This document shows, in pieces, positions 56,751 through 64,000 of a stretch of 64,000 bases of DNA. The stretch is from Nocardioides seonyuensis. GTDB lineage: Bacteria; Actinomycetota; Actinomycetes; Propionibacteriales; Nocardioidaceae. A program made the translations under genes and the position numbers. Positions within the stretch are counted from its first letter, which is position 1. Every line of letters starts with the position of its first letter. The DNA lies in contig NZ_CP038436.1 in assembly GCF_004683965.1 (NCBI RefSeq), positions 186,001-250,000 on the forward strand, in the 5' to 3' direction. The notes under the pieces were generated by a model. The model was given only the letters and a program-made list of their open reading frames with translations. It made no database searches and was not told where the DNA came from.

Positions 56751-57872
56751 ATGGCGGACGACCACGCGATGGGACGGCACACTTGGGTCGTGCTCGGAAC
56801 CAGCAGCCTCAGCCCCTCCCGCCGACGGCGGGGCTACCTGCTGGCTGCGTGCGCGATCCCGGGCCTCACGCTCGCTCTGGTGCCGTTCCGTGACTCGTTG
56901 GCCCTGGCCACCACGATGCCCACGTTTCTCCTGCTCACTGTCGTCATCGCGCTGCTCGGTGGCCGTGGCCCGGCGATCGTGGCCGGACTGGCCGGGTCGG
57001 TGGCCATCAACTTCTTCTTCGTCCCGCCGTATCACCACTGGTCGATCGCCGACCCCGAGAACGTCGTCAGTGTGGTGACCTTCGTGCTCGTGGCCGTCCT
57101 GGTCAGCTGGGCCGTCGACCTTGCTGCGCGGCGCACCCAGCAGGCGGCCGAATCCGCGGCGCGCGCCGAGACGAACGCAGCAGCCGCACACCTGCGCACC
57201 GCGATCCTCGCCGCGGTCGGCCACGACCTCCGCACCCCCCTCGCCGTGGCGAAGGCCGGCGTCTCCGGGCTCCGCAGCACCGCCGTCGACCTCACGGCCG
57301 AGGATCGGCACGCACTGCTGGTCCGCGCAGACCACGCACTGGACCGGCTCGCCGGGCTCCTGGAGGACCTGCTCGATCTCAGTCGCCTCCAGACCGGCGC
57401 GCTGAGCCTGCGTCGCCAAGCCGTCTCCGTGGACGACGTCTTGTCCGGTGCGCTGGACGACATCGGCGTCGAGCCCCGCGGCGTGATCCTGGACATCGAC
57501 GAGCATCTTCCGCCCGTCCTGGCCGACCCCGTGCTGCTGGAGCGGGTGCTCGCGAACCTCATCACCAACGCACAGAGATTCTCCCCCGCGGGCATGCCAC
57601 CGACCGTCATCGCCCAGGCCGACGCCGGACGGGTCCTGATCCAGGTGGCCGACCGCGGCCCCGGCATTCCGGTCGAGGACCGCGAGCGAGTGTTCGCTCC
57701 CTTCCAGCGCCTCGGCGACACCGACGCAGGCACCGGTCTCGGGCTGGGACTCGCGCTCGCCCGAGGGCTCACCGAAGCGATGGGCGGCACCCTCGTGCCG
57801 AAGGACTCGACAGCAGACGGCCTCACGATGGTGCTCGACCTCGAGGCAGCGGGCAAGGAGTCCCCCGCATGA
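56751..57872 (+). CDS. KdpD-like sensor histidine kinase lacking the N-terminal KdpD domains
   Basis: 373 residues. It begins with the DUF4118 membrane region of KdpD (four helices; GPAIVAGLAGSVAINFFFVP). The HisKA box is AVGHDLRTPLAVAKAG, then the ATPase with NLITNAQRFSPAG, DRGPGIPVEDRERVF and GLGLGLALARGL. Full KdpD is about 850 residues or more; the 350-residue KdpD domain and USP domain are absent. The ATG has no clear ribosome site; one 6 codons later is an option. It overlaps kdpE by four bases. Confidence 0.85.
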   Translation: MADDHAMGRHTWVVLGTSSLSPSRRRRGYLLAACAIPGLTLALVPFRDSLALATTMPTFLLLTVVIALLGGRGPAIVAGLAGSVAINFFFVPPYHHWSIADPENVVSVVTFVLVAVLVSWAVDLAARRTQQAAESAARAETNAAAAHLRTAILAAVGHDLRTPLAVAKAGVSGLRSTAVDLTAEDRHALLVRADHALDRLAGLLEDLLDLSRLQTGALSLRRQAVSVDDVLSGALDDIGVEPRGVILDIDEHLPPVLADPVLLERVLANLITNAQRFSPAGMPPTVIAQADAGRVLIQVADRGPGIPVEDRERVFAPFQRLGDTDAGTGLGLGLALARGLTEAMGGTLVPKDSTADGLTMVLDLEAAGKESPA

Positions 57873-58552
57873 CCCGAGTCCTGATCGTCGATGACGAGCC
57901 CGGCATCCGCGAGACCTTGGCCATCACGCTGCGCGCCAGCGGCTACGACATCGACACCGCGTCGGACGGCGAAGATGCACTTGCGCGGGCCGGCGGCACA
58001 GAGCCTGACATCGTCGTGCTCGACCTCGGTCTGCCCGACCTCGATGGAATTCAGGTCATCGCCCAGCTGCGTGCCATCAGCCAGGCGCCGATCCTCGTGC
58101 TGTCCGGGCGCACCGACAGCGCAGACAAGGTCGACGCCCTCGACGCCGGCGCCGACGACTACGTCACCAAGCCTTTCGGGATGGACGAGCTCCTGGCGCG
58201 CCTGCGCGCGATGTCGCGGCGAACCGGACCCGACGAGATCGACCCTTTCTGCTTCGGCGCCGCTGAGATCGACGTCGTCGCCAAACGCGTCACCGTCGCC
58301 CGAGACGGCATGAGGCACGAGGAGCACCTGACGCCGACCGAATGGCGTCTCCTGGAAGCCTTCCTGGAGTCCCCGGGTCGCCTGCTGAGCCAGGCCGACC
58401 TCCTCAGCGCTGTCTGGGGTCCCGGCTACGAGACCGCGCAGGGCAACTTGCGGCTCTACATGGCACAGCTTCGTCGCAAGCTCGAGGTGGATCCAGCGCG
58501 GCCCCGGCACTTCGTGACCGAGCCAGGACTCGGCTACCGACTCCAGGTGTGA
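57869..58552 (+). CDS. kdpE: Response regulator KdpE
   Basis: 227 residues. Receiver domain with DDE-type acidic pocket (LIVDDEPGIRETLA), phospho-acceptor Asp in VVLDLGLPDLDG, and the Lys of VTKPFGMDELLARL. The OmpR winged helix follows (LTPTEWRLLEAFLESPGRLL; VWGPGYETAQGNLRLYMAQL). It pairs with the upstream kinase. No kdpFABC genes are in the window; the nearby Trk genes are a candidate target. Confidence 0.9.
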   Translation: MTRVLIVDDEPGIRETLAITLRASGYDIDTASDGEDALARAGGTEPDIVVLDLGLPDLDGIQVIAQLRAISQAPILVLSGRTDSADKVDALDAGADDYVTKPFGMDELLARLRAMSRRTGPDEIDPFCFGAAEIDVVAKRVTVARDGMRHEEHLTPTEWRLLEAFLESPGRLLSQADLLSAVWGPGYETAQGNLRLYMAQLRRKLEVDPARPRHFVTEPGLGYRLQV

Positions 58553-58603
58553 GCGTCGGAGACGCCTACACCGATCCCAGGGGCGAGTCGCCATGAATAC
58601 GAC

Positions 58604-58636
58604 TGCGGCCCGCCCGGCGAGGCCGGGCGGGCCGCA
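58604..58636. terminator. Strong bidirectional hairpin between kdpE and tRNA-Glu
   Basis: A perfect 15-bp stem TGCGGCCCGCCCGGC / GCCGGGCGGGCCGCA with a 3-base loop, 14 bases from the tRNA-Glu 3' end. It ends the kdpE transcript from one side and the tRNA transcript from the other. Confidence 0.8.
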
Positions 58637-58649
58637 AGTCTGGCGTTTG

Positions 58650-58722
58650 TACCCCCGACCGGATTTGAACCGGCGTTACCGCCGTGAGAGGGCGACGTCC
58701 TAGGCCGCTAGACGACGGGGGC
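58650..58722 (-). tRNA. tRNA-Glu (CTC)
   Basis: 73 bases without encoded CCA. Acceptor stem GCCCCCG/CGGGGGT with discriminator A. Anticodon CTC lies in GCCCTCTCACGGC, and the T arm reads GCCGGTTCAAATCCGGT. The cloverleaf is complete. Confidence 0.95.
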
Positions 58723-58816
58723 TTGCCTGCTCCTCCGCCTTGCGGCGGGGAAGCGAGTGGAACTCTAACCGAAGCCGAGGTTCCGCTCAAAATCATCATC
58801 GGTGATGACGATCTCG

Positions 58817-58888
58817 CTGGGGTACTAGGACTCGAACCTAGAACAACTGGACCAGAACCAGCCGTGTTGCCAATTACACCATACCCCA
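58817..58888 (-). tRNA. tRNA-Gln (CTG)
   Basis: 72 bases. Acceptor stem TGGGGTA/TACCCCA, discriminator G. Anticodon CTG lies in TGGTTCTGGTCCA; T arm CTAGGTTCGAGTCCTAG. It is upstream of tRNA-Glu on the same strand, 94 bases apart, and lies beside gltX, as in many actinobacteria. Confidence 0.95.
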
Positions 58889-58963
58889 AGGGGGTATCAG
58901 TCAGATCGCTGGGCGACCCATCTGATGACCACGCGGCCCGGTGAAGGAACCGCGGCCCGAAGA

Positions 58964-59950
58964 CTACACGCGAGCCGGCGACGTCTCCAAAACGCTCCCC
59001 ACCGCAGGTCCACGATCGACCAGGCCCATCGCCCGAGCGACCAGCACCGCCAGGCCGAGGTAGACCAGGGACTGGGTCAGCGTCGTCAGGATCATCCACC
59101 AGTTGCTCGCGACGGTCGCGTTGAGCGTCTCGGTCATGTCGCCGAAGGCCAGCGCCAGGCCGAAGGCGAAGAAGTTGTTGAGGACGTGCATCGCGATCCC
59201 GGCCTCCAGCCCACCCGTCACGAGCACGAGGATCCCGGCCACCACACCGAAGGCGAAGCGGTCGAGGAAGACCGGCACGTCCTGGGCACCGTGGGCCAGT
59301 GCGAACAGCAGCGCCGGACACAGCACCGCGAGTGCCTTGGAGACCGCTTCACCGGCCACCAGCGACCCGAAGGCCTGGGTGAAGTAGCCGCGGAAGACGT
59401 ACTCCTCCCCCGCTGCCTGCAGGGGCGTGAGCAGGACGATGACGAGCAGGAAGGCCCGTGTCCGGTCGGTGAACTGGTTGATCTCCCCCAGCGGCGCCTC
59501 CCCGGGCGTGGTCGGCAGGAGGAGAGCCACGCCGAAGCTGGCGAGCAGCGCGACGATTGACAGGCCCACGCAGGCCAGCAGGTAGCCCCAGCGCAGCCGC
59601 GGGGCGACCGAGGAGATCCAGCGCGGCTTCAACCGGTGGAACAGCCATGTCACCAGCCACACGACGGGGATCGCCAGCGCGATCACCACGTTGACCAGGG
59701 CCAGGCCCATCGGGGTGACCTCACGGGTGATGTCGAGGGTCGCGGTGGCCTGGTCCACCGACTGGCCCGAGGCCATGAGCACCGCGAACATCACCAGCCC
59801 GGCGACGGCAGGCACCACCAGCATCATCATCGCCGCGATCGTGAGGATTCCCAGCAGGGAACGCCAGATGCCGGGCCTCCCGACGCGGTGCAGCTGGTGG
59901 TAGAGCGGGCGGAACCCTGGGTCGAGCGGTTGGGTCCTAAGCGGGGGCAT
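58964..59950 (-). CDS. CAAX-type intramembrane protease (CPBP family)
   Basis: 328 residues with about eight membrane helices. The CPBP motifs are AAGEEYVFRGYFTQA (EExxxR), LFALAHGAQD and MHVLNNFFAF. Such glutamate proteases cleave or protect membrane proteins and peptides. Its ATG overlaps the gltX stop by one base. Target unknown. Confidence 0.88.
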   Translation of the reverse strand: MPPLRTQPLDPGFRPLYHQLHRVGRPGIWRSLLGILTIAAMMMLVVPAVAGLVMFAVLMASGQSVDQATATLDITREVTPMGLALVNVVIALAIPVVWLVTWLFHRLKPRWISSVAPRLRWGYLLACVGLSIVALLASFGVALLLPTTPGEAPLGEINQFTDRTRAFLLVIVLLTPLQAAGEEYVFRGYFTQAFGSLVAGEAVSKALAVLCPALLFALAHGAQDVPVFLDRFAFGVVAGILVLVTGGLEAGIAMHVLNNFFAFGLALAFGDMTETLNATVASNWWMILTTLTQSLVYLGLAVLVARAMGLVDRGPAVGSVLETSPARV

Positions 59951-61431
59951 CACTCGTCCGGGTCGGCGTCGAACATGGCGTCGTGCAGCCGCGCCATGGA
60001 GCGGTCGCGGCCCAGCAGCTCCATCGACTCGAACAGCGGCGGGCTGACCTTGCGCCCGGACACCGCGATGCGCACGGGACCGAAGGCCAGGCGGGGCTTG
60101 AGCCCGAGCTTGTCGACCAGCGCGGCGCGCAACGCCTCCTCGATCGCGGCAGTGCTCCAGGTGTCGAGCGCCGAGAGGGCGTCGTACGCCGCCTTGACGA
60201 CGTCGCGGCCGGGGCCGTCGAGCTCGTCGGTGCGGGTGAACTCGGCCTCGTCGACGAAGAGGAAGCCCAGCATGTCGACCGCCTCGGTGAGGTTGCCGAT
60301 CCGCTCGGCCACCAGGGGCATCGCCAGCTCGAGCAGCTGGGCGTCGGCGTCGCTCACGGGGTCGGAGACCACACCGCTCGCCTTGAGGAACGGCAGCACC
60401 CGGTGTGTGATGTCCTCGACGGACAGCAGGCGCAGGTGGGCGGCGTTGATCGCCTCGGCCTTCTTGAGGTCGAAGCGGGCCGGGTTGGGGTTGACGTCGG
60501 CGATGTCGAAGGCATCGACCATCTCGTCGAGGGTGAAGATGTCGCGGTCGGCGGCGATCGCCCAGCCCAGCAGCGCGAGGTAGTTGAGCAGCCCCTCGGG
60601 GAGGAAGCCGGCGTCGCGGTACATGAACAGGTGGGCCTGCGGGTCGCGCTTGGAGAGCTTCTTGTTGCCCTCCCCCATGATCAGCGGAAGGTGCCCGAAC
60701 TCCGGCACCCCCTCGGAGATGCCCAGTTCCACGAGCGCGCGGTGCAGCGGGATCTGGCGGGGAGTCGAGGAGAGCAGGTCCTCGCCACGCAGCACGTGGG
60801 TGATGTGCATCGCTGCGTCGTCGACCGGGTTGACCAGCGTGTAGAGCGGGTCTCCGTTGGCTCGGCACAGGGCGAAGTCGGGGACGAACTCGGTCTCGAA
60901 CGTGACCTCGCCCCGGACGAGGTCGTTCCAGGTGACGGAGCCGTCGGGCATCCTGAACCGCACCACCGACGACCGGCCCTCCGCCTCGAAGGCGGCGCGC
61001 TGGTCATCGGAGAGGTCGCGGCAGAAGCCGTCGTACCCCTGGACCTTCGACCCGGCCGCCTTGCGGCGAGCGGTCACCTCGTCGTTGGTGCAGAAGCAGT
61101 CGTAGGTGTAGGACGACTCACGCAGCCGGCCGAGCACCTCGAGGTAGAGGTCCGTGCGCTCGGACTGCAGGTAGGGGCCGTGGGGACCGCCCTTGCCCGG
61201 CCCCTCGTCCCAGTCGAGGCCCAGCCACTGCATGGTCTCCACCATCGCGTTGAACGACTCGGCGGTGCTGCGCTCCTTGTCGGTGTCCTCGATGCGGAAC
61301 ACGAAGGTGCCGCCGTGCTTGCGCGCGAACACCCAGTTGTAGAGGGCGGCCCGGGCGAACCCGACGTGCGGGGAACCGGTCGGGGACGGACAGAAGCGGA
61401 CGCGGACGGGCGTGCTCGGCGCAGTGCTCAA
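59950..61431 (-). CDS. gltX: Glutamyl-tRNA synthetase
   Basis: 493 residues, class I. CPSPTGSPHVGFARAALYNW has the HIGH-type motif as HVGF, and EGNKKLSKRDPQAHL is the KMSKS-type motif. FRIEDTDKERS is conserved. It charges tRNA-Glu (and, in bacteria without GlnRS, also tRNA-Gln). It overlaps the FAH-family gene stop by four bases. Confidence 0.97.
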   Translation of the reverse strand: MSTAPSTPVRVRFCPSPTGSPHVGFARAALYNWVFARKHGGTFVFRIEDTDKERSTAESFNAMVETMQWLGLDWDEGPGKGGPHGPYLQSERTDLYLEVLGRLRESSYTYDCFCTNDEVTARRKAAGSKVQGYDGFCRDLSDDQRAAFEAEGRSSVVRFRMPDGSVTWNDLVRGEVTFETEFVPDFALCRANGDPLYTLVNPVDDAAMHITHVLRGEDLLSSTPRQIPLHRALVELGISEGVPEFGHLPLIMGEGNKKLSKRDPQAHLFMYRDAGFLPEGLLNYLALLGWAIAADRDIFTLDEMVDAFDIADVNPNPARFDLKKAEAINAAHLRLLSVEDITHRVLPFLKASGVVSDPVSDADAQLLELAMPLVAERIGNLTEAVDMLGFLFVDEAEFTRTDELDGPGRDVVKAAYDALSALDTWSTAAIEEALRAALVDKLGLKPRLAFGPVRIAVSGRKVSPPLFESMELLGRDRSMARLHDAMFDADPDE

Positions 61432-62240
61432 TTTCTCTTGCTCACCTTGTTGGTCAGGGAACCGATGCCGGCGATCGAGATCTCGACCTCGTCACCGACC
61501 TGCATGGGGCCGACACCCTCGGGGGTGCCGGTGAGGATCACGTCGCCGGGCAGCAACGTCATCACGCTGGAGACGTGGGCGACCAGGGTCGGCACGTCGA
61601 AGACCATGTCGGCCGTCGAGCCGTCCTGGACGACGTCGCCGTTGAGGAACGTCTGGACCTGCCGTCCGTCGACGAAGGCCTGGGGGTCGAGATCGGTCTC
61701 GATCCACGGTCCGAGAGGACAGAACGAGTCGAAGCCCTTGGCGCGGGTGAACTGCACGTCGGACTTCTGCAGGTCACGAGCCGTCACGTCGTTGGCGATC
61801 GTGTAGCCGAAGATCACGTCGGTGGCCTGCTCGACCGGCACGTCACGGCAGATCCGGCCGATCACGACCGCGAGCTCGCCCTCGTAGTGGAGGTCGCTGG
61901 TCTGCGGGGGGTAGAAGATCGGGTCACCGGGCCCGACGACGGTGGTGTTGGGCTTGAGGAACATCAACGGCTCGGTCGGCAGGTCGTGGCCCATCTCGGC
62001 AGCGTGGGCGGCGTAGTTGCGCCCGATGCCGACGACCTTGCTGCGCGGGATGATGGGGGCGAGCAGGCGCACGTCGGCGAGGCGGTGCTCCTGCTCGAGC
62101 AGCTTGATGCCGACGTAGAGCGGGTCTCCAGCCAGCGCGACGACGACCGAGTCGTCGGCGGGCTGGCCGAACTCGTCGACCTCGCCCGTGACCACGCCGT
62201 ACTGGGGCTCGTCGCCGGTGGTGAATCTCGCGATGCGCAC
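61428..62240 (-). CDS. Fumarylacetoacetate hydrolase family protein
   Basis: 270 residues. The FAH core has IGRNYAAHAAEMGH, PLMFLKPNTTVVGPGD, HYEGELAVVIGR with metal-binding acidic residues, and TGTPEGVGPMQVGD. Family members split C-C bonds in aromatic breakdown or decarboxylate oxaloacetate. The gene precedes gltX in many actinobacteria, which suggests a housekeeping role. Confidence 0.92.
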   Translation of the reverse strand: MRIARFTTGDEPQYGVVTGEVDEFGQPADDSVVVALAGDPLYVGIKLLEQEHRLADVRLLAPIIPRSKVVGIGRNYAAHAAEMGHDLPTEPLMFLKPNTTVVGPGDPIFYPPQTSDLHYEGELAVVIGRICRDVPVEQATDVIFGYTIANDVTARDLQKSDVQFTRAKGFDSFCPLGPWIETDLDPQAFVDGRQVQTFLNGDVVQDGSTADMVFDVPTLVAHVSSVMTLLPGDVILTGTPEGVGPMQVGDEVEISIAGIGSLTNKVSKRN

Positions 62241-62272
62241 CAGGTGAGCCTATCGACCTACCCTTGGCTGCC

Positions 62273-63160
62273 ATGAGGGTGCACGGGCCGACCACGCTCT
62301 CGCGCGAGGAGTGGCAGGCGCAGGCCGAGGCGCACGCTGCCCGCGTCGACGTCTTCATCGAGCCGCACCTGGCTCGTCGTGCCGACCGCGTGAAGCACCC
62401 GGTGCACGACTTCCTCTTCACCTACTACTCCCAGCGGCCCGCCCAGCTCCGACGCTGGCACCCTGGCTTCGGGGTCGAGCTGCAGGATGCTCCCGAGCAC
62501 GCCGACCTCAAGGGATATGAGCGGGTCGGCAGCTCGGCGACGGTCGCGACGTCGTACGTCGCCTCGCAGCGGCCCCTGGTCGAGCAGCTGCACCAGCTGC
62601 TGACCGCCACGGCCGGTCGCGCGCCACAGCTCGGGTGCTTCGGGCTGCACGAGTGGGCGATGGTGTACCGCCAGTCCCCCGACCAGCTGCGCCACAACGC
62701 CTGGCCCCTGCGCCTGGGTTCCTCCGGCACCGACGAGGTGGTCGAGACGCACCGCGTCGCGTGCTCCCACTTCGACGCGTTCCGGTTCTTCACCGAGCCG
62801 GCCCGGGAGCTCAACCTCCTGCAGCCCGGCCGCGACGACCGGGCGTCGTACGAGCAGCCTGGGTGTCTGCACGCCGGGATGGACCTCTACAAGCACGCCT
62901 TCCGCCTCACCCCGATGGTGCCCAGCGACCTGGTCGCAGACTGCTTCGAGCTCGCCCGCGACATCAGGGTGCTCGACATGCGCGCGGCTCCCTACGACCT
63001 CGCCGACCTCGGCTTGGACCCGGTGCGGATCGAGACGCCGGAGGGCAAGCGAGAGTACGCCGAGGCGCAGCGCGGGTTCGCCGAGCGCGGCGCCCCCCTG
63101 CGGCAGGCGCTCATCGAGCAGTGCGAGCGGTTGCTGCTCCGGATCAGTCAGCCGTCCTGA
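62273..63160 (+). CDS. 3-methyladenine DNA glycosylase-like protein (actinobacterial)
   Basis: 295 residues from ATG. Features are KHPVHDFLFTYYSQRPAQLR, CFGLHEWAMVYRQSP, and KHAFRLTPMVPSDLVADCF. Related actinobacterial proteins are labelled 3-methyladenine DNA glycosylase, but no classical AlkA or MPG motif was recognised, so that label is weak. It is divergent from the FAH-family gene. Confidence 0.7.
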   Translation: MRVHGPTTLSREEWQAQAEAHAARVDVFIEPHLARRADRVKHPVHDFLFTYYSQRPAQLRRWHPGFGVELQDAPEHADLKGYERVGSSATVATSYVASQRPLVEQLHQLLTATAGRAPQLGCFGLHEWAMVYRQSPDQLRHNAWPLRLGSSGTDEVVETHRVACSHFDAFRFFTEPARELNLLQPGRDDRASYEQPGCLHAGMDLYKHAFRLTPMVPSDLVADCFELARDIRVLDMRAAPYDLADLGLDPVRIETPEGKREYAEAQRGFAERGAPLRQALIEQCERLLLRISQPS

Positions 63161-63175
63161 CCCGCGACCCGGATC

Positions 63176-63742
63176 TCACTTCGAGAAGTCGGGGACCGGT
63201 CGGTCGCCGGCCTCCTCATCGCTGGTGGCCTTGCCGTTCGACGCGATGTCGTCGATCAGCCAGTCCATCTCCTTGATCTCCTTGACCTGGGCCTTGCTGA
63301 TGTCCTCAGCGAGCTTCTGGACCCGAACGTCGTCGATGTCCGCGCGCTCGCTCGTCAAGATCGCGATGGAGTGGTGCGGGATCATGCCCTTCATGTAGGC
63401 CACGTCGCCCACCAGGACCTGGCTCTGGGAGAGGGCGAGCGCGCTGCCGCCGACGACCACCGCCGCGGCGAGGATCGCGAGGTTGACCTTGACGTTCTTG
63501 TACATCGAGCCCCACATGAACCCCAGCATGATGATCGCCATCGCCGAGCCCATGAGGATCGCCATGTAGGCACGTTCCTCGCTCCACCGTGCATGCTCGA
63601 AGGCGAAGAGGTTCGTGTAGGTGAGCGCATACATGACGGCGGTGGAGGTCGCGATCATGGCGCCGAAGCGGAGGTACATCTTCCGCTCGTGCGAGCCGGA
63701 CGTGCCGCCGCTCGAGTGCTGGTTGTCCGCGTCGTGCTGCAT
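63176..63742 (-). CDS. DUF305 membrane protein
   Basis: 188 residues. Three hydrophobic helices (FGAMIATSTAVMYALTYTNL, AYMAILMGSAMAIIMLGFMW, VNLAILAAAVVVGGSALAL) precede a C-terminal DUF305 part with YMKGMIPHHSIAILTSERA. DUF305 proteins are ferritin-like and often linked to copper. The His pair is kept. GAAGGA before the ATG supports the start. No copper genes are adjacent. Confidence 0.82.
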   Translation of the reverse strand: MQHDADNQHSSGGTSGSHERKMYLRFGAMIATSTAVMYALTYTNLFAFEHARWSEERAYMAILMGSAMAIIMLGFMWGSMYKNVKVNLAILAAAVVVGGSALALSQSQVLVGDVAYMKGMIPHHSIAILTSERADIDDVRVQKLAEDISKAQVKEIKEMDWLIDDIASNGKATSDEEAGDRPVPDFSK

Positions 63743-63856
63743 CACTTCAGTCCTTCCGTCGGGTACGACACCTTGGGTGGTAACCCATCGACGGCCTGCC
63801 ACACGCCGCCGCGGGCTGAGCACTGCAGCTCAACAAGGTCGGCAAAGGGCTTGCCT

Positions 63857-63872
63857 TCGAACATGCGTTCGA
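63857..63872. promoter_or_regulatory. LexA/SOS box
   Basis: TCGAACATGCGTTCGA, a perfect palindrome matching the actinobacterial LexA site TCGAAC-n4-GTTCGA. It ends 13 bases before the ATG of the partial gene at the window edge. Confidence 0.85.
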
Positions 63873-63885
63873 GAGAGAATGGGTC

Positions 63886-64000
63886 ATGACCACCACTCAC
63901 CTCGTCGCGGCCCCCACGGACACCGTGGGCGCGACGCCGGTCGGCTCCTTGGTGGACAACCGGGAGCTCCTCGAGGCCGCGGCTGCAGGCGTGGTGGCCC
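63886..64000 (+). CDS. Partial ORF at window edge, SOS-controlled; possibly DUF222/HNH
   Basis: Only 38 residues are present, starting MTTTHLVAAPTDTVGATPVG. The stretch LVDNRELLEAAAAGVVA resembles the helix that opens DUF222/HNH (13E12-like) proteins such as the one at 37.4 kb, and these often carry SOS boxes in mycobacteria. The identity is a guess; the frame and its SOS box are clear. Confidence 0.5.
   Translation, partial: MTTTHLVAAPTDTVGATPVGSLVDNRELLEAAAAGVVA

Noticed and set aside
56751..58552. Complete kdp potassium pump locus
   Set aside because: Only the two regulatory genes are present and the kinase lacks the KdpD N-terminal domains; no kdpA, B or C is seen.

Overview
The window is a GC-rich actinobacterial chromosome segment, most like Nocardioides or another Nocardioidaceae. 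Gene content and order fit this: amt-glnB-glnD-ffh, ftsY, smc, mutM-rnc-rpmF-yceD-coaD-rsmD-recG-fakA with divergent rpmB, thiL, ddl, gpsA-plsC, cofC (coenzyme F420), hup with a Lys-rich tail, leuCD-ndgR, tRNA-Glu/tRNA-Gln and gltX-FAH. This is a widely shared actinobacterial backbone. No IS element, prophage or CRISPR array was found.

Layout. 1-4.4 kb: a cut RTX-repeat protein, a GNAT acetyltransferase, a VanW-family protein, a secreted helical protein and an amidohydrolase. 4.4-10.3 kb: SRP protein gene and the nitrogen-control operon amt-glnB-glnD. 10.4-14.4 kb: a surface-glycan pair, of which the first gene is frameshifted. 14.4-20.9 kb: ftsY, small genes, a secreted repeat protein, and smc carrying a frameshift near its 3' end. 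21-30.6 kb: translation/repair housekeeping on the minus strand. 30.8-37.2 kb: rpmB, thiL, ddl, a PLP enzyme, gpsA-plsC and cofC. 37.2-40.1 kb: an intergenic repeat cluster, a DUF222/HNH gene and hup. 40.3-43.2 kb: leuCD with its divergent IclR regulator. 43.3-58.6 kb: an accessory stress block between ndgR and the tRNA genes. 58.6-64 kb: tRNAs, gltX and neighbours, ending in a cut ORF behind a perfect LexA/SOS box.

The most interesting part is the accessory block. A MerR-type regulator has the CarH photoreceptor signature (W131, nine residues, E141-H142, and His181 in the B12-binding domain) and follows an SRPBCC gene. It faces a tightly overlapping five-gene operon: flavin amine oxidase, DUF1365, cyclopropane-fatty-acid-synthase-like methyltransferase, short-chain dehydrogenase and DNA photolyase. 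The 132-bp divergent intergenic region holds overlapping promoters. Three contiguous 11-bp direct repeats of the form nTnnACAn cover the -35 element of the operon promoter, which is the operator layout known for CarH. This predicts B12-dependent, light-released expression of photorepair and membrane-lipid modification. Beside it lie an alkylation-repair pair (ada-alkA fusion and ogt) and a potassium module (Trk channel genes with a 44-residue membrane peptide, facing a KdpD-like kinase without the KdpD N-terminal domains and KdpE).

Both broken genes (smc and the RgpF-like gene) have one-base indels in C/G homopolymers. Read error is therefore as likely as true mutation, especially for smc.
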